DNA of 64,000 nucleotides, from positions 11,123,501 to 11,187,500 of the forward strand of contig NC_134368.1 in NCBI RefSeq assembly GCF_035582795.1, in the 5' to 3' direction. Shown piece after piece: positions 10,976 to 25,400 of this stretch. Each line of letters opens with the position of its first letter. Position 1 is the first letter of the stretch. The DNA comes from Mycteria americana. Lineage: Eukaryota; Chordata; Aves; Ciconiiformes; Ciconiidae. A model generated the notes under the pieces. The model worked only from the letters and a program-made list of their open reading frames with translations. It had not been told where the DNA came from and ran no database searches. The position numbers and the translations under genes were made by a program.

Positions 10976-13900
10976 TTCTACATCCTTGCAGGATGAATAA
11001 GCAATAAAAAATCTGCTACAGTTTTGCTGAGTTCAAAAAGATGATTACAGTGAGGATTCCTGCCAGAAAGAAGCTCAAAGCAGCAGTTAAGATAGTTAAA
11101 TAGTCTTCATGCTGTCTAACAAGGATTTAAAGATAACTATGGGAGAAACAGAGCAAACAGCCCACATACAAAGAAAGATTTGAGAAAGGGCGTAGGGATG
11201 TCAGCACGGTCAAATGGCAGGGTGAGGGCAACTCAGTGTCCTGTTGTTACAGGGCAAAGCTGGAAACTGCCCTGGTTTCCCTAGCAATACTTGCCACCCA
11301 CACCAGCAACTTCAGCTCTCTCCACGAGGCAGGCGTAGGCAAGAGCTCCATGCTTTCTCTCACTAGAGCGGTTTTGACCCTGCTGCTGCCTTCAACCCGA
11401 GGCTGCTCCTCCCTTTTGTTGTGCCTAAAATCAGCCCCGCTCCTGAGAGATGCCTGCTTTCCTATTCTTATAATGATTATTTCATACCTAAAGCCTCCTA
11501 CATGAAACCCTTAGCCACCAAGTTTTCTGGTGTTCATGTCTTCATAAGCACGTCTGGAACTGAACAGCTCTGAAAGGTTGTATTCCTGTGCTGGATTTTA
11601 TGTCTTGCCTTTCACTCTTCTTGGTGTGAGCCATCATAAAAAGGCTGTAGTTATGTGAGTAGTAATTTCCTGCTGGAAACTTCACAACCATGTAAGTTAT
11701 ATCGCTTTGACAAGATGAAAATAATTTTACTCACTAGCAGCAGACTGGAATTGTTCTAATGATTTCCGTTACTGTGCAGTTTGCTGTAAGAGACTGGAAA
11801 GAGTAGGAGGAGATCACGGCATGGTGCACTCAAATCACGAATCGTATGTTGGAGGTTTAGCAGCATGTTATCTGGGATTCTCTGCCCCTGCAGCTACAGC
11901 TAGATTTTGTTTACTCAGTCTGAAAAGCGAAAAGAAGAGCACTTTATCTGGAGATAAGTTTCACTGTCACTATAAATTTGGTGTTTACGTCTTATTTATG
12001 TGCTTAGTGTGAAACCGATTACTGCATTTTGGATTGTAAGGAAATACCCTCTGGAACATATGATGGAAACTGATGTTTCTCACCTGTCTTACCAGAACAC
12101 AGCTTAGCAGATGAGGTCATGTGGGAAAAGTTCATACTTTCTGCTAATAAGAGCAGGCAAGTTAGGGAAAATGCATTTTTCTAGTCTCAATAATGGCCTT
12201 TTCCTCACTTAATAAGTATAATCATGCAGGCTGAAAATCCCAGCTATCCAGAGTGTGGTTATTTCCTCTGAAGACCAGGTAGGTGGCAGATTACTTTCTT
12301 GGAATTTTTATGAATCCCTGTTTTTCAAATACTTGTCATGTTCTTCCTAGGTATTTCATGCAAGTGCAAAACATGTTAGTCAAATGGACATCCCTGAGTC
12401 TCCCATGACAGAACTCAGTAACATAGATGCCAAACCCAAATTATAGCTGCTTCAACACAAACACACTGTAAACCAGGCAGAAGAGATTGTTGTTTTCTAT
12501 AGAGAGGAATGATACAATTTGATTGCAAATGCAGTGCAGCAAAAAAGAAAGGGAATAGTCTGTGTTGCCAGCAACAGTAACGACTGCAGACAGATCACTT
12601 TCCTCTCATCCTGCGCGTATTACAGCAAGATTGTAATATTGAAGACAAGGAGGGATGTACTAGCTGTCAGCCAAATACATTGGAGAAGTATTAGTGAGTT
12701 TATTTCCTTAAAGCCTGAGCCGGAAAGCATGACAGAAATAGGCAAAATGCCTTCACGAAGCCTTGCTTTTTCTGGCATACTTCCTCCGTCCATAATGAAT
12801 TGTTCTGTCTCTGCAGGGAGACAGTTGGGCCCTGGAATAGGTTATGTAACTTAAATTAATTGCAGTATTTGTCAGCATTATAGAACAACAACAAAAAAAC
12901 CCAAAACAGAGGCTTTATTTTTACCAAAGGCTTGGTAAGAGTCCTATAAACACAACAGAGAATACCACTAATGAAAACATTTGCTCTTTTTTAGATCTCT
13001 TTATCTTTGGAATTTAATTATTTTTCATGTTTCTCTGGCACTTCTAACTAACAAAGATAAGTACCCTCTTTGCACCTAAATATATTGTCATTTTAACGTG
13101 TGCCTTTTGGGGAGAACAGCCAGAATCCTCATACCTCTGGGAGCAAACGTTATTTGTGTACTGGGCTGACAAGCGCCCATTAGGCCCCCTTGTGATAGTG
13201 TCTCTGCAGCCGGACTCGTGTGCTTTCAGTCTGCATTCCCAGGTTGGGGTAGCAACTAAAAGAAACAGCAGCAAGCAAAATCAAAACTGGCTGTGATTCT
13301 GGGCTAAAACAATGGATTGAGACATACCTGAGCATATTTAAAGCATTAGGTGTGTTGCATATTTAAATAGGTAATCCAGTCCTGAATCCCATAGTCGGAA
13401 ATCTTGTATCACAGTACCAGCTTTTAATCTGGCACCTCTGTATTTTTGTAGTTACACAATTCTCTGATGCTTTTCAAGCAGAATACAAGTACCTGAAATT
13501 TGACACAAATGCTTCTGTTCCTTGGAACGGAGCATGTTTTAGCACATGTTTTAGCACATGTTTTAGCACATGTTTTACATGTTTTACATTGATAGAATTA
13601 CAAATAAACAAAATGGAATACCAAGCAACCCTCCCACCCCACTCTTACCCCCACCACAGGTTTGCATTTTGGATGATGCTTGGTTTGGTGCAGACAGTTT
13701 ACACTGGGCTCTTCACAGCTTCTGTGCTACATGACTGCATGCCAAACAAGGAAAGACACTGTTACAGAGCAGCTGGAGCTCAAAGTGGGTAGCGAGCCAT
13801 CACAAATAGGAACTTAGGTATAAGCAGGGATTCTGCAAGAAACAAAGACTGACCAGCAAAGGTGAACCGTGTCTCAAGGCCAGGAAATGAGACTTGCCAA

Positions 13901-16879
13901 AAGTCAAGCTAAACTAGACATGCAAAGACAACTATGACAAATAGACCAAGGGTTTGCAGGCACATTAAAAAAAAAAAAAAAGAGAACAAGGAAAGAGGAA
14001 GCAGGGCCACAATGCAGCAATGGACAGTGTCTTTCTCAGAATTCTGGATGAGCTGGCTAATGAAATCGCAAATAAATGTTTCGAGAAGTCTCTTAGTTTG
14101 GGAATCTACTCCAGCTGAAAATCACATACTGTTTTTCATAATGAGGGTTGTGCAAATTCTGTATTTAAGAAGAATAGAGGTGAAAGCAGTATCACAGCTA
14201 TAGTCCCTCCAATCTGATTTGTTATATGCAAATTTGAAGAAAAAAAAAAATTAAGGATGTAGAGGTAAATGGGCCAAAAGGAATTTTTTTTCCCCAAAGA
14301 CCATGCCAGACTAGTCTGACCATTCTCTTTGACAAGAGCATGTTTTTTTTAGATTAAGGTAATGTTATATTTACTGATAAAATGAAGCTGGGATGTTTCC
14401 TTACTACAGAAGATTATTGCAATTCAAAATAACTGGGTGGCTTCAATGACTAGAATAATGCAAGTTCGATAGTATATAATACAGCTGTGAGCTGGTAAAA
14501 GCTTCAGATACAAGTAACAAGTTCATCACTTTGAGACAACTGAGAAAGAGCCAGCTCATAAAATAATTATGATTTCCTGACATTACACAAGTGTGATCCT
14601 AAAAGGTCCTGGGCACAGTGTTTCCAGGAGGGATAAGCAAGTTTTTGAGTCCTCTCAGTTGGAACACTCTGTGCAATTGAGGTCACACAGAAAGCTTAGC
14701 TTGCACAAAAGGAAAACTCAACTCGGAAGAGAGATGGAGAAGGGCCTGTTGCCCTGTAATACAGTTCTTATAAAGGCTTGTCAGTTTAGCCTTCAGTTTG
14801 GGGGTGGGGAACATTTTCCTTGCTAAGGATGAAACATGCCTTTCCAACCCATTTGGCAGACCATGCTAACATGTTAACATGCTCCGCTATCCAGTAATAA
14901 CACACAGGCTAATTTTAATCATGGGCTGTACCCTATAAAATGAAGTCACAGGGCATATTCAGCCAACAAAACGAAGGTTCCCCACACCTGCTTCAGCTTA
15001 ATGCTGTCAATGCTCTCATCTGTCTTCTCTGGGGACTGAAAGTTCTGGGTTTAGTCAGACAGGAAAATAAATCCTGTAATTTCCACCAACAAAGTCAGGA
15101 TGTTTTGACACAGAACTTACACTGAAATCAGTGGAAATGTTACATACAAACAGCTTTCCTGCTTGTGGTCTTCATATGGGACTTATTTGTGTTACACAGC
15201 CTGCCCACGGTTGTACACGGCTGGCAGTCTTTGTGCAGCAGAAAGCCAAGGCCAGGGTAAGGGCTGCTGCTGGTTGCAACTGAGATACAAGTCATGGGAA
15301 GGTTTAGGAAACTTCATTTTCCTTAGGCCCTGCCAGCGCAATTACTCCCTTGTACTCAGAAATGATCTTTTTCTTCATGTGGAGACTCCTTCAAATCCAA
15401 TAGTAGGTGTTAACAGCACTGTATTTTTGTTATAAATCAAAGATCACCACTAAACCCCATTTCCTAACCAGCTTTTGCTAGTCTCTGCTGTACTTAAAAC
15501 ACAGGGCTTCATTTCACAGACCAAGCACTCTCTCTATTCTATTCAGAAGAGGGATTCTCTTTGCTACTTCATACTACAAATTCCTGTGAATGACAAAGAA
15601 AAATACTAATAAATGGCATTCACAGGAAATATCACACCACATTATTTTCTGACCACAGAAACTATTCTAATACCATTGTAAAGGTTAAAGGCTTTAAAAC
15701 TAAATTAAAGTCTTAGCTGACTAGTCACTAAAGGAATCTGCTGTTTTTTTTCAAATAAATCAACAGAATTATGCAAAGATCAATGTTTTGGGAATATTGG
15801 TTTATTAAGTGCTCTTTTTCAGTTACATTCTTGTTACAAAAGTAAATGGAATTAAAACTGACCACTTTGTACCTCTCAGAGCAGTACTCCCACAGTAGTA
15901 ACACTACTTTGAATATCATTTTTACAAGAAAAAAAAATGCATTCTAAGTTGCTGAGCATTTTTAAATAGCTTTTTGATAGTTTTTTTATGTTTTGCTTCT
16001 GTATATTTTAAATGTCGTTTTGATTTTTCAATTTTCTGCTCATCTTATTGAAAAAAAACCCCACTTTTTAAGTTAGAAAAAGAAATCTGGGAAGTAATAA
16101 AAGGCAAATGGAGAAACAAAAACAAAAAGCCCAAGAGAATCCAAAATACTGCATTAAATAAAAGCATATCTTAAATTAACATTTAACACGTGAGAATGAA
16201 GTGAACTTCATCTTACCAAATTTTAAAAGTCACCTTTTAGAGCACTTAAAAGGTACCTTTCCAACTATGCAACATCTCTTGGGGGGTACAGGTAAGCTTC
16301 AGAACGACGGGGTCTAACTACCATGGATATGAGGAAAACCTGGATAAAATGAGAGTTGAGTGCAGAGGCAACCCAGAGTCTCTGTGTGCAGCCAGTCTGG
16401 AAGACAGCATGGCTGGTGGGGCCGTGGGCTGTTTTGGACCGAGGCTAACTCTACAGTGCTCCTGGTAACAGAAGCATGGCATCGAGGCACGCCAGCTACT
16501 TCATGGAGAGCCAGCCTGTGTCCACGTGAGCCAGGCTGCAATTTACCGCTGAGCCTTCCGCAGACCTGAGCTGGCCATCCCCGCAGCCGGGCCACGCTGC
16601 TGCAGCCCAGCCAGACCTGAATTAGTGCCTCCACCTGCTTCCCGATAGGGACGGGACACTCGCAAATGATGCTCACTATTTGCGGACATGTTACAACCTG
16701 CTTTCTCCCTGCCCCTGGTGTCTTCCAGGTAGGGACCTGTGGCAGACCCTGGTGTCAGTCAGATAAAACCCGATCCTACCGAATCATGTCCTCCGGGGCT
16801 GCAACTTTTACTCCTGCATTTGACAGACCTGAGATTGTGGCCGCCACTAACAGGGCTGCCAAGGGTTTTCAGCACACAC
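10976..16879. other. Intergenic DNA upstream of SH3BP2, no gene recognised
   Basis: Non-coding sequence with a 12-bp tandem repeat at 13,533-13,588 and a 15-A run at 13,967-13,981. GC content rises from about 16,300 towards the CpG island. The sequence CAG|GTAGGG near 16,728 would serve as a splice donor for a further upstream first exon, but nothing else supports one. TNIP2 is the divergent neighbour of SH3BP2 in mammals; no exon of it was recognised on the minus strand. Confidence 0.55.
13533..13588. repeat. 12-bp tandem repeat with degenerate 9-bp units
   Basis: Three perfect copies of CATGTTTTAGCA (13,533-13,568) followed by two copies of the shortened unit CATGTTTTA. The shorter units look like a 3-bp deletion derivative of the 12-mer. 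Confidence 0.9.
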
Positions 16880-17720
16880 AGCCCTGACAGAGGAGAGCGG
16901 TGGCCACGGCTTTTAAACCGGACCCTGGCAGGGCAAGGCAGCCCTTCAGGCACAAACGGCCGCTGCTCCGGCACGGCGTTGTACAGCCCAGCCCACTCCC
17001 CGCCCAGCCCTCCCCCGGCGGCCTCCGCCCCACGGCAGGCCGAGGAGGGACGGCGCGGCCCCAGCTGCCGGCAGCTCGCACCGGCGGAGGGAGGCGGGCC
17101 CGTCCCGGCAGGTGAAGGAAGGGGCGGGCGCTGGGCGCGGCGACCGCTGCGGGGCCGGTCTGTGGAATGGGGATGAGCGGCCGGCGCGGCGGCTGCCGCC
17201 CGCGGAGCTGAGCCAAGCTGCGGCTGAGGTAAGCGCCCTCTCCTCACGGCGCTCTCCTGGCGGGATCAGGCGGAGGCGTTCCTGGCCCGCCCCCCCCCCC
17301 CCGCCACCCGCTCCACGCGCGCCCTCTCCAACGGTCCGGACGCGAGCCGCCCGCTCCCTCACACGGCCCCCGCGCGTCCCTTTCCCCCCTCACGGCCCCG
17401 CGCGCCTCCTTCGCACCGGCCACGCGCGGGGCGCCCGTGGGGAGAACGGGGGCGGGAAGGGGCCTCGCGCGTGTCCACGTCTCCCTTCCCCGCTCCCGCC
17501 GCTTCGTTGTCTCAGCGCCGTGCCGAGGGGCGCCGGGAAACTCCTCGGGTGAGTCAGCGGGAGCCTCGAGAAACGCTGCTGCCGCCCGCCGGAGAGCCCT
17601 CGAGCCGGGCGTGAGGGCGTGCGGCCTCGCGGGGGAAAGGTGAGGGGCCGGGCGGACCCTGGAGCTGCCGCCTGGCGTTGAGGCTCTCTGAAGCGGCCGG
17701 TTTCCCTCGTGAGGACTTCT
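16880..17720 (+). promoter_or_regulatory. SH3BP2: CpG-island promoter of SH3BP2
   Basis: A sharp island of GC-rich, CpG-dense sequence in otherwise AT-rich, CpG-poor DNA. It contains GC boxes (Sp1/KLF type) at 16,998-17,005 (CCCCGCCC), 17,121-17,128 (GGGGCGGG) and 17,449-17,456. I saw no TATA box at a plausible spacing, so dispersed initiation is expected. A TGAGTCA AP-1-type site lies at 17,550-17,556. The island is the only one in the window and sits about 28 kb upstream of the SH3BP2 start codon on the same strand, so it is the natural promoter. Edges are judged by eye. Confidence 0.85.
17105..17229 (+). other. SH3BP2: Probable noncoding exon 1 of SH3BP2
   Basis: The end is set by a strong splice donor, CTGAG|GTAAGC, at 17,229/17,230, inside the CpG island just after a GC box. 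The first coding exon begins only four bases before its ATG, so at least one upstream untranslated exon is required. The 5' edge is a guess because no initiation element was recognised. Other donor-like sites at 17,549 (GG|GTGAGT), 17,639 (AAAG|GTGAGG) and 17,780 (TAG|GTAATT) could serve alternative first exons. Confidence 0.5.
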
Positions 17721-19442
17721 GGAAGCTTCCCCGGCCTTGGTCTGTGTCCCTCGGCAGCTGCGTGCCTCTGGGAATGTAGGTAATTCTCACCGCGGCTGTG
17801 GGGAAGGTGCGGTTCCTGCTGCTGTGAGGGAAACAGTGGGAAGACACCTCGTGTCTCCCTGTCCCATGTGTTGACGCCTTCAGTTTGGTGCCGCTTTGGT
17901 TGCCTGCAGGTGGAAGGTGGGACAGAATCAGTTTGGTAGTGTGAGTCTGCCTGTGTGAGGAGGAAAGGCTCTTCAGGGGAAAAAAAAAGTGTAGGTGCTT
18001 CCCTTCAGGAAGGAAAAGATGAAAGAGCTGTACTGTTTCCCCGCTTACGCTGAGCTGTGGCTTTGGTTTTGAGTTGTGAGCGTCAGGAGTAATTTCCTAG
18101 CACATTTCCAGTGATAATATAAATATATGTCAAAGGATGAGGCAAGACTTTTTAGAGATGAAATATAGAGTACAAAGGCATTTTTGACAGCATTTTCTTT
18201 AGTTATCATCTTCTTCAAGCCCCTTCAATGTTGGAAGCCCCCTCATTTATTTGGGTCATGCTGTCACTTCTGTCTAGGTTTGAAGTTCCCATTCATCTAC
18301 AGGTGTAGGCTCTGCGCAAACTGTGTAATGTACTTCTTTTATCGGTAGAGAGCAAGGACACCTGGCATGGGTTTATTTATTTGTCAGCTTTTATCCCGCA
18401 AGTGCCCAGTGCAAATTGGTAGCAACTTTAAGGATACTGATATCCAGAATGAGTTGAGAAGGTGGATAAATGTTTCACCTCCTACCATTCTGTCTGTTAA
18501 GACCTCTTTTCTGTGGGTCTTGATGATGCTAGCAAAGAACAGGTCAGTAGTGAGACTGAACCACCATTATACCTTGTCTAACTTTATCATTACAGATGAA
18601 GTAGTGTTGCTAAGCTGATGTCAAAGAGCCTTTCCTGCTGATGTATGCACTCTGGCTGGTCTGTGCATGGGCTGGACTTGAGTTTCCTGTGTGAGATTAG
18701 TTGCATTAAACTGGTATGTTTCCTACTGTGAAAAGCAAATTTCTACTTTCACTCTGCTCTTAGTGTTAGTGTCTTAGGGGTATGAAACAAATTCAGATCT
18801 GAATAATTATACACCTCTTCTGTTTATTTTTAGTTGTACAGGAAATATAGAGCTGGAGCCTCTGCAGTTTATTTCATTCATGTACCTCTTTTGTGCCACA
18901 GACAAAAGTATAATTAACTTGCTGTTTTTCTTTTAGGCATAACACATGTTTCTTTCCCTTCCTGTTACTGTATTTTGGAGCCATCTTGCTGTTGCAAGAG
19001 AGCTGATTAATAGATACCCCTTGCCAATATTCCATTACTGAGGAGTCAGTACTGGGTCAGCTTAGCGGTGGGTTAAATGCTGTTTCCTGTTTGTAATTTT
19101 TTTGTTTTAAAATCTCCCAGCTCTCCATAAACTTCTCCACAAAGCATGACAAACTTCATGCTAAAATGTCCAGAAAATGAAGAGCTTTTTTTTAAGTTAT
19201 AAAGGAGGGAAATACAGAGACGCCAGTTCTGCAAAAGGCTTAAAGTTTTCAAACCAGTAAGAATGAATACACCAAGATAAATTCCTGCAGGCACCTGAGG
19301 CAGGACTGTCTGAGAATTCCTGTGTTTGAGGCCAATCTGATCAGTTGACCGTGAATCTGTAAGCTCCCACAGGCAGATGAACCCCCTGTACTTCTAAGAC
19401 CAGACTTCCAATCTAATTTTGTTGTTAGAAAACTTAGCCTAC

Positions 19443-19461
19443 AAAAAAAAAAAAAAAAAAA
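19443..19461. repeat. Poly(A) tract, 19 A
   Basis: Uninterrupted A run in intron 1, with no retroposed sequence recognisable upstream of it. Confidence 0.9.
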
Positions 19462-22400
19462 GAAAACCACAGAGGGCGTGAAAAGTCTTCTCCTTCAATT
19501 TCTTACTTAAGTGGACATGGAGCAGTCTCTGTTGATAGAAAAACAAACATGGCAGCCACTTTGGTAACAAAGACTAAGTAGAAATGGAAATGCATTAAGA
19601 ACTGTTAACTTACTCTTTACAACCCTGAAACACAAATACAGATGACCAAAAGGCACATATATATTTGTCATTTTATCTGTAGGAAAAGCGCTTTTGATAC
19701 CCAAAACCTGGCTGTTACATTGTTTGCTCTTCGCCCTGTAGCCCTGAAATTCTTAGTACATTTATTGCTATGCGTTACAATGCGGTAAGATTGCAGTATT
19801 AGAGGGGTATGAGTCTTAACTTGACAACATTAACTTAGTGTTGGTATACCTTCTAGTCTGTTTGGCATGAGATGTTAGGCAATGGGTAACTTATGCTTTC
19901 GTCAGATTATCCAGCAGTTTCGTAAGTTGTTTGGAATGTGCAGCCCTGCAAGTATTGTGTCAATTAATTGTTGCTGGCTTAAGCCCTGATCTTAAAAGTA
20001 CTTGCAGATGTAAGTAACCCTATTATTTGTAAAACTGTTAGTCTGTATTACTGCAGGATCAGGATCTTGGTGTACTACTTCTATTGGATCTTGCAGGAAA
20101 GTTCATACAAGCTCAGACTCTCAGCAGAATTGATGGATAGCTCTGTAAACAATGGTGAAGACTCATAACAGTTATCAGGGAACTTCCAGAGTAAATTGGT
20201 TTTGTTTAGATTTGAAAGTATTGGTTGATACAATGATTATTCCACAATGCCTTTTGCCTCCTGATGGGGATTTCTGAGGGAGGAGAGAAAACAACCTCCT
20301 AGATGGCTACTTTTGTGTAGCTAAGCATACTTTTGGCCTTTCTTTAAGGTAAACTTATTCCATGAAGGCATTTCCTGATGACATTGCTTCACATTTGCTC
20401 TTGAACCTGTACTGTAGAGGAACAAACAGTGTCTGGAGAGGAGCTGGGAGTCTGGAAATCAGAGCGATTTAAGGCAGCCTCAAAGGTAATCTGAGCGACA
20501 CAATACATTTCTGTAAATACGATACTAAACGGAATGTGTATTTTTTATACTATTATCACACGTATGTATGTCACTGTCTGTTCCTCTAATATTTATGGAC
20601 CGTTGCTAACTCTCTTGTTAATCAACACCTCTTCTACTCATCTTGTGCTAGAATGTCTAGACAAGTTTTGCCTTTTGCGATGTGTTGAGGAAACAATTGA
20701 AGGCACTGAAGTTTTGATCAGTATAACTACACTGGGTTTCGTAAACTTTAGGGAATTATTTATCATGCTATATATTACAAGCATGTGTAGCATCAGATTG
20801 CTTGCTTAAGATGGATGACTAGACTAGAGCATATAACAGAATTCTCGGTACACTATGCTTTTTAAGAGCAATATGCTGTCTCCACGGTATTTCTCCAAGA
20901 CCTGTTTGAAGGTTTTTTTAAATCTTGCCTCTTCTCCATAAACTCCTATGTTGAATTTCTTATTTCTTTATTAAAAAGTGAGAGGCTTGAATTTCATTTA
21001 ACACATGCAGGAATCTGAAAACTATTTTTCCCGAGGTAAGAGATTAATTTTAAACAGGACAATAGTTAGGGGAGAATGCAGAGACATGACTTCCTATGGA
21101 AACAAACCCAAATGTTGTTCTCCCCTATCCCAGCATACCAGCATAACTGAAATAATCTGTTTGTTTTGCTTGCATGCCAGCTCATTCCCAGTAATGACCA
21201 AGTTCTTATCTCTTCCAAGGTGTTGTTATTGTAGTGGTTACGCATATCTGAATAACTTTGGCAGAAAGATATTTAAAGATTATGTGCAGTGCAGAGAAGG
21301 AATTACAATAATTCAGGAGTCACACCTTGGCAATACTTATGTCTTCAGCTCCTGCAAACTTTGTTTTTAGGAGCAGAGAAGAGAATAGGTTGCATGCCTG
21401 TTGTAAGGATTCCTGTTGTGTCTTCCTGCTGCAGTCACAGGCTGGTTTAACCAGACTAATTCAGCTACCTAATCTGTAGCTAGAGCTCTCTCTAAAGTAG
21501 TTCTGGCAAATCTTAGCTTCATGGAAAGTGGACATTCTGGATCTGTCTCCTAAAACGGTTGTAAAGAGCTGAGCTAGATAGCTGGTGTGAAATAAGCAAG
21601 TCTTTGGCCAAGTTTAGGAATAGCTGCTTGCTGAATTTTGTTGCTGGATTAATCTTCATGTCTGTGGTTGCCCAGAGGTAGGGAAAGCAGACCTTTGCTT
21701 CCTTACAATCTTATCTTTCCAGAAAGGCCACAGGGAAAACTCCAGGAAGGCTAGGGAACTCCTGTTTTCATCCTCTTCATGTTTGAAAATCCTCACTGTT
21801 CAACTGGTTATGGTTAAAGCTTTCTGGATTTTTATTACTTCCACTAAGTTATAATGTTGACTGACAAACTGTACATCATTAATCATGTATGATCAGGATC
21901 ACTTCCGTCCTAATGGAACAGTAGGTACATTTGAACCATTAGGTCTGTTCTGTCTTCCAGGGAATGCATATGTCTTTAATTCCCACCCTGCCCTGCTCTT
22001 CTAGTGTTAATTTATCAAAGGAGGAACTTCCCAATTCAAGCTAGCTTTGTATCCTTACATTTTTAAAAGGTAAACACTTTTTCCATAGTTAAATGCAACC
22101 ACTCTACTGTAACTTATAAAAACATGAGATTTGTTTTTGTCATTGTAGACTATTTCCTTGGATATGTTAGGGCAGGAAGACAGGAGTTTTGGGTTCTGTT
22201 CTTTATAGTATGATGACTCTAATTTAGGTAGGTGGTGATATTGTATATTGTAGTGTGTAAGCACTTAGGCATGACTGTGGTAATTCCTGATAATTCCAAA
22301 TGGATTTAGGTGCTTATGGAGGCTTTTACAGCATGGAAATGGCTTTCACTCTCTCACAGAACATTTAGAAAACTTAATACCTGCACATAGATTTGAGATC

Positions 22401-25400
22401 GCTTTACAAAAACTTGAGTGGTCCATGTAAACAGATTATGATTGCTGTTGCTTGATGTAGTAGACATTGCAACTAAACTTTGTTTACGTGTACAACATCG
22501 TGTCCTCTTGACACATGCATGCACAAAGGACTTGCATATATCGCTGTAAAACACTTCATTGATATTCTTGATTGTTTCAGTGCAGGGAATATATGACAAC
22601 CCCCAAATGGGAAAGTTACCGAACATATTTAACCAAGGCTTTTATTTCATTATCCCTTCAGCTTTGCCATAAATGAGAGTACTAGGAGAAACTTGGATTT
22701 ATGTCTTTAATCATGAACTCACCTTTAAAGGCTCTTCAAACAGGAAATCTTTCATTCCAGATGGTTTCCTCAAAATACGAAAATGGAATTTACATCAGAA
22801 CTCATATGAGAGCAATAACTGAGCGAAGTATCACCCTTAATAATTTTTTTTAAAATCTGGTGGCCATGCAGAGTAATACTTAACTTTTTTGTGAGCACCA
22901 AAAACCTGAAATTTTAGAATTCTTTTCTTTTTGGCAGGAACACCACACAAATACGCAAAGGTTATGAATGAGGTCCCTAAGAAGAGGAAGTTGTATGTAT
23001 TTCAAGCAAACATTTATTATTAACTTTCTTTCAGGGTGCCTGTATTGTATGTTTTAAGCTTTTCCTCTAATTAGAAGGCTAACACGCTGTTTTAAAACCC
23101 CAGAAAGTAAAATCCCTCAGCATAGTAGCTGGAGCCTTAAAAGAAGCAAGATTCAAATTTAGTAGTTGGCAACATTCAGTACTACTCAAATACGATAAAT
23201 AAGAATGCCTTTCCAAGGCTCTGGATGCTTTTGCAGAGTTGACAGTTCATCAGGCTATTTCAGTTCTCAGAGTTTGAATTCAGTTATGAGTTTCTGTATA
23301 GATAGAGCACCATTTTTGCCTAGTAAAGGAGATAACTGTTTCACAGACTGGAGCAGCTGCCTTTTTTCACATGGGTTGAGACTCACTATGTCAGGGTGTA
23401 GTCATCCTTTCTTTAGTGTGATTTGTTTGTTCACTTTCTGTGCCCCTCTTCCGCCTATCCAATAACTGTATTGCTGTCTTTTTACTGTTTTTGGCGTACA
23501 GTCAGAGATACCACATCAGAGAGTGGTAACAGTCTGTGGCCTGAGCCTTCAGGCAGAGATGGGTTTTTTGTTTTTCTCCTTTCCTTGTCAAAATTGATGG
23601 CATGACAGAAAGACTGGAGGTGGATCAACTATTTATCTTGCCAATTATTTTTAACTGTGCTGTGCAGCAATACCGCAATATGCTGTTTGCAAATATAGAG
23701 CAGTACCGCAATGATGCTAGAATTCAGGCACTGTATCAGTTTCAGTATAGTTTCAGTGAGTTTAAAAAAGGACACCCCACACTGACTGACTAGTGCTTCT
23801 AGACAGTGGCTGCTCGCACCTAGAGCAGAGTAGGAGTAGCAATATGTAGACCAGAAATTTACTAAAGGACCCAGTTCTTAGTGTTGAGTATTAGTATTTT
23901 ATGTTACAGTTCATCTCCTGTCTTACAGCTAGTTTGTAAATTTCCAGCACCCTGACTTAACACTGCTTACCAAGTTCCAGTTAAGTGATTAGTCCCAACT
24001 TGCTGTAGAAAAACAACCTGCGTTTTGGGGTTTGAATTATTTTCCTCATTCTTGCTTCTGGCAGTACTTGGAAAGAAAAGGCTGGGAGAGTCCAATGGCA
24101 CCAGTGTGCATGTCTGGAACTGTTGCTACCTCAGAGATCTTTGTTTGTCTAAGTGTTGACTAGAGGGAGAGCTGATGGGAAGGAAGTGTGCTGCAAGACT
24201 CATCATGAAAGGTGATTTACGCATCATAGAGAAATGACTAAAAGCAAAAGATTTCTCATGAGTTTGAAGCATATCCAAATAATCAAGAGGAGAAAGAATA
24301 GCAGAAGGAAGTAGGAAGATTTAGGATTCCTAGGTTTAGTACTTGTATGGTCAACAAAATAAATAAAAAGACTAGGTGATGGAAATGTAGTCTGCATGTA
24401 TGGGTTTTCCCTCTGTTAGAAGAATGTGAATTTAGATTGGGCTTCAGTGACCCAAACTCCATTGTTACCGAGTGTAAATGTACTTCTCATTGTTCAGCTT
24501 AGCCAGTCTGGAACTGCATGCTGAACTGCATCTTCTGCTGTTATTCTGCTTTAACAGATGGAAATAAGGTCAGGTCTAGTTTAGCTGGCAGTCTTCCTAT
24601 TTAGATGAACCATGAACTTGTGCTGTGCAATTTAATAATTAATCCTTAAACAAAAGGAAGATTAATTCTAAATGTTCTTAAGTTGAGATTACTTTAAATA
24701 ACTCCAGCTTCATCTTGTATCAGTATTGAGCTTTTCATTTAAAGATATGCAAAATAAAAAACAAGAACCCTTGGAGGAGGGAAATCTTACTTAACATGTC
24801 ATGTTCCACTTTCATGTTCAGTTCTTCTCCAGACAAATCAGCTTCCTACTCTCCAGGAGAGCTTTACTCTGCTGAAATCAGTCACTGAGATGTCTTTATT
24901 TACGCAGCACTTCAGGGTAGCATCTCAGATCCTGAAACAGATTCTAGTAAGTGTAAAAGCTTGTGTTACTTGGTTTCATTTTTCATGTAATGACTGCTTA
25001 GTAACAAAAAAGGAAGAAGAGAGGCAGAAGTAGATAATGCTGTGAATACCTCAGTCTTGTCTGGTAAAATATGGCTTGTAAGACCAAAAAAAAAAAAGTG
25101 GTTTGGTAGGAAGCTTTGTTTCCCTGTTCTATTTTTAACTTAAGCTACTGTAGTGATAGACATTAATCATCATTCTGGAAACAGTCATTTTTATAAATAT
25201 TTGCATATTTTCCTATTAAATAAATAGTAGTCTGTTGAGGTGGGGGAAAAAACTCATTTTGAGTTTAAAAGTCTCATGAACTATGATTTTTGGGGTTATA
25301 CCCTGTTGAACCTATAGAAGTAGAAACTAGATTCGACCTGCGATTTCCTTTCAGTGTCTGCATGTAAATCTTATTCCAAGTTAAAATCTCTTTGAAATGG

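Noticed and set aside
1..16879. Expected divergent neighbour TNIP2
   Set aside because: No frame on the minus strand resembles its coiled-coil or zinc-finger sequence; the gene probably lies beyond the window.
16739..17643. Several 100-160-codon open frames on both strands in the CpG island
   Set aside because: GC-rich DNA lacks stop codons by composition. Frames overlap on both strands, are rich in R, P, G and A, and match no protein.
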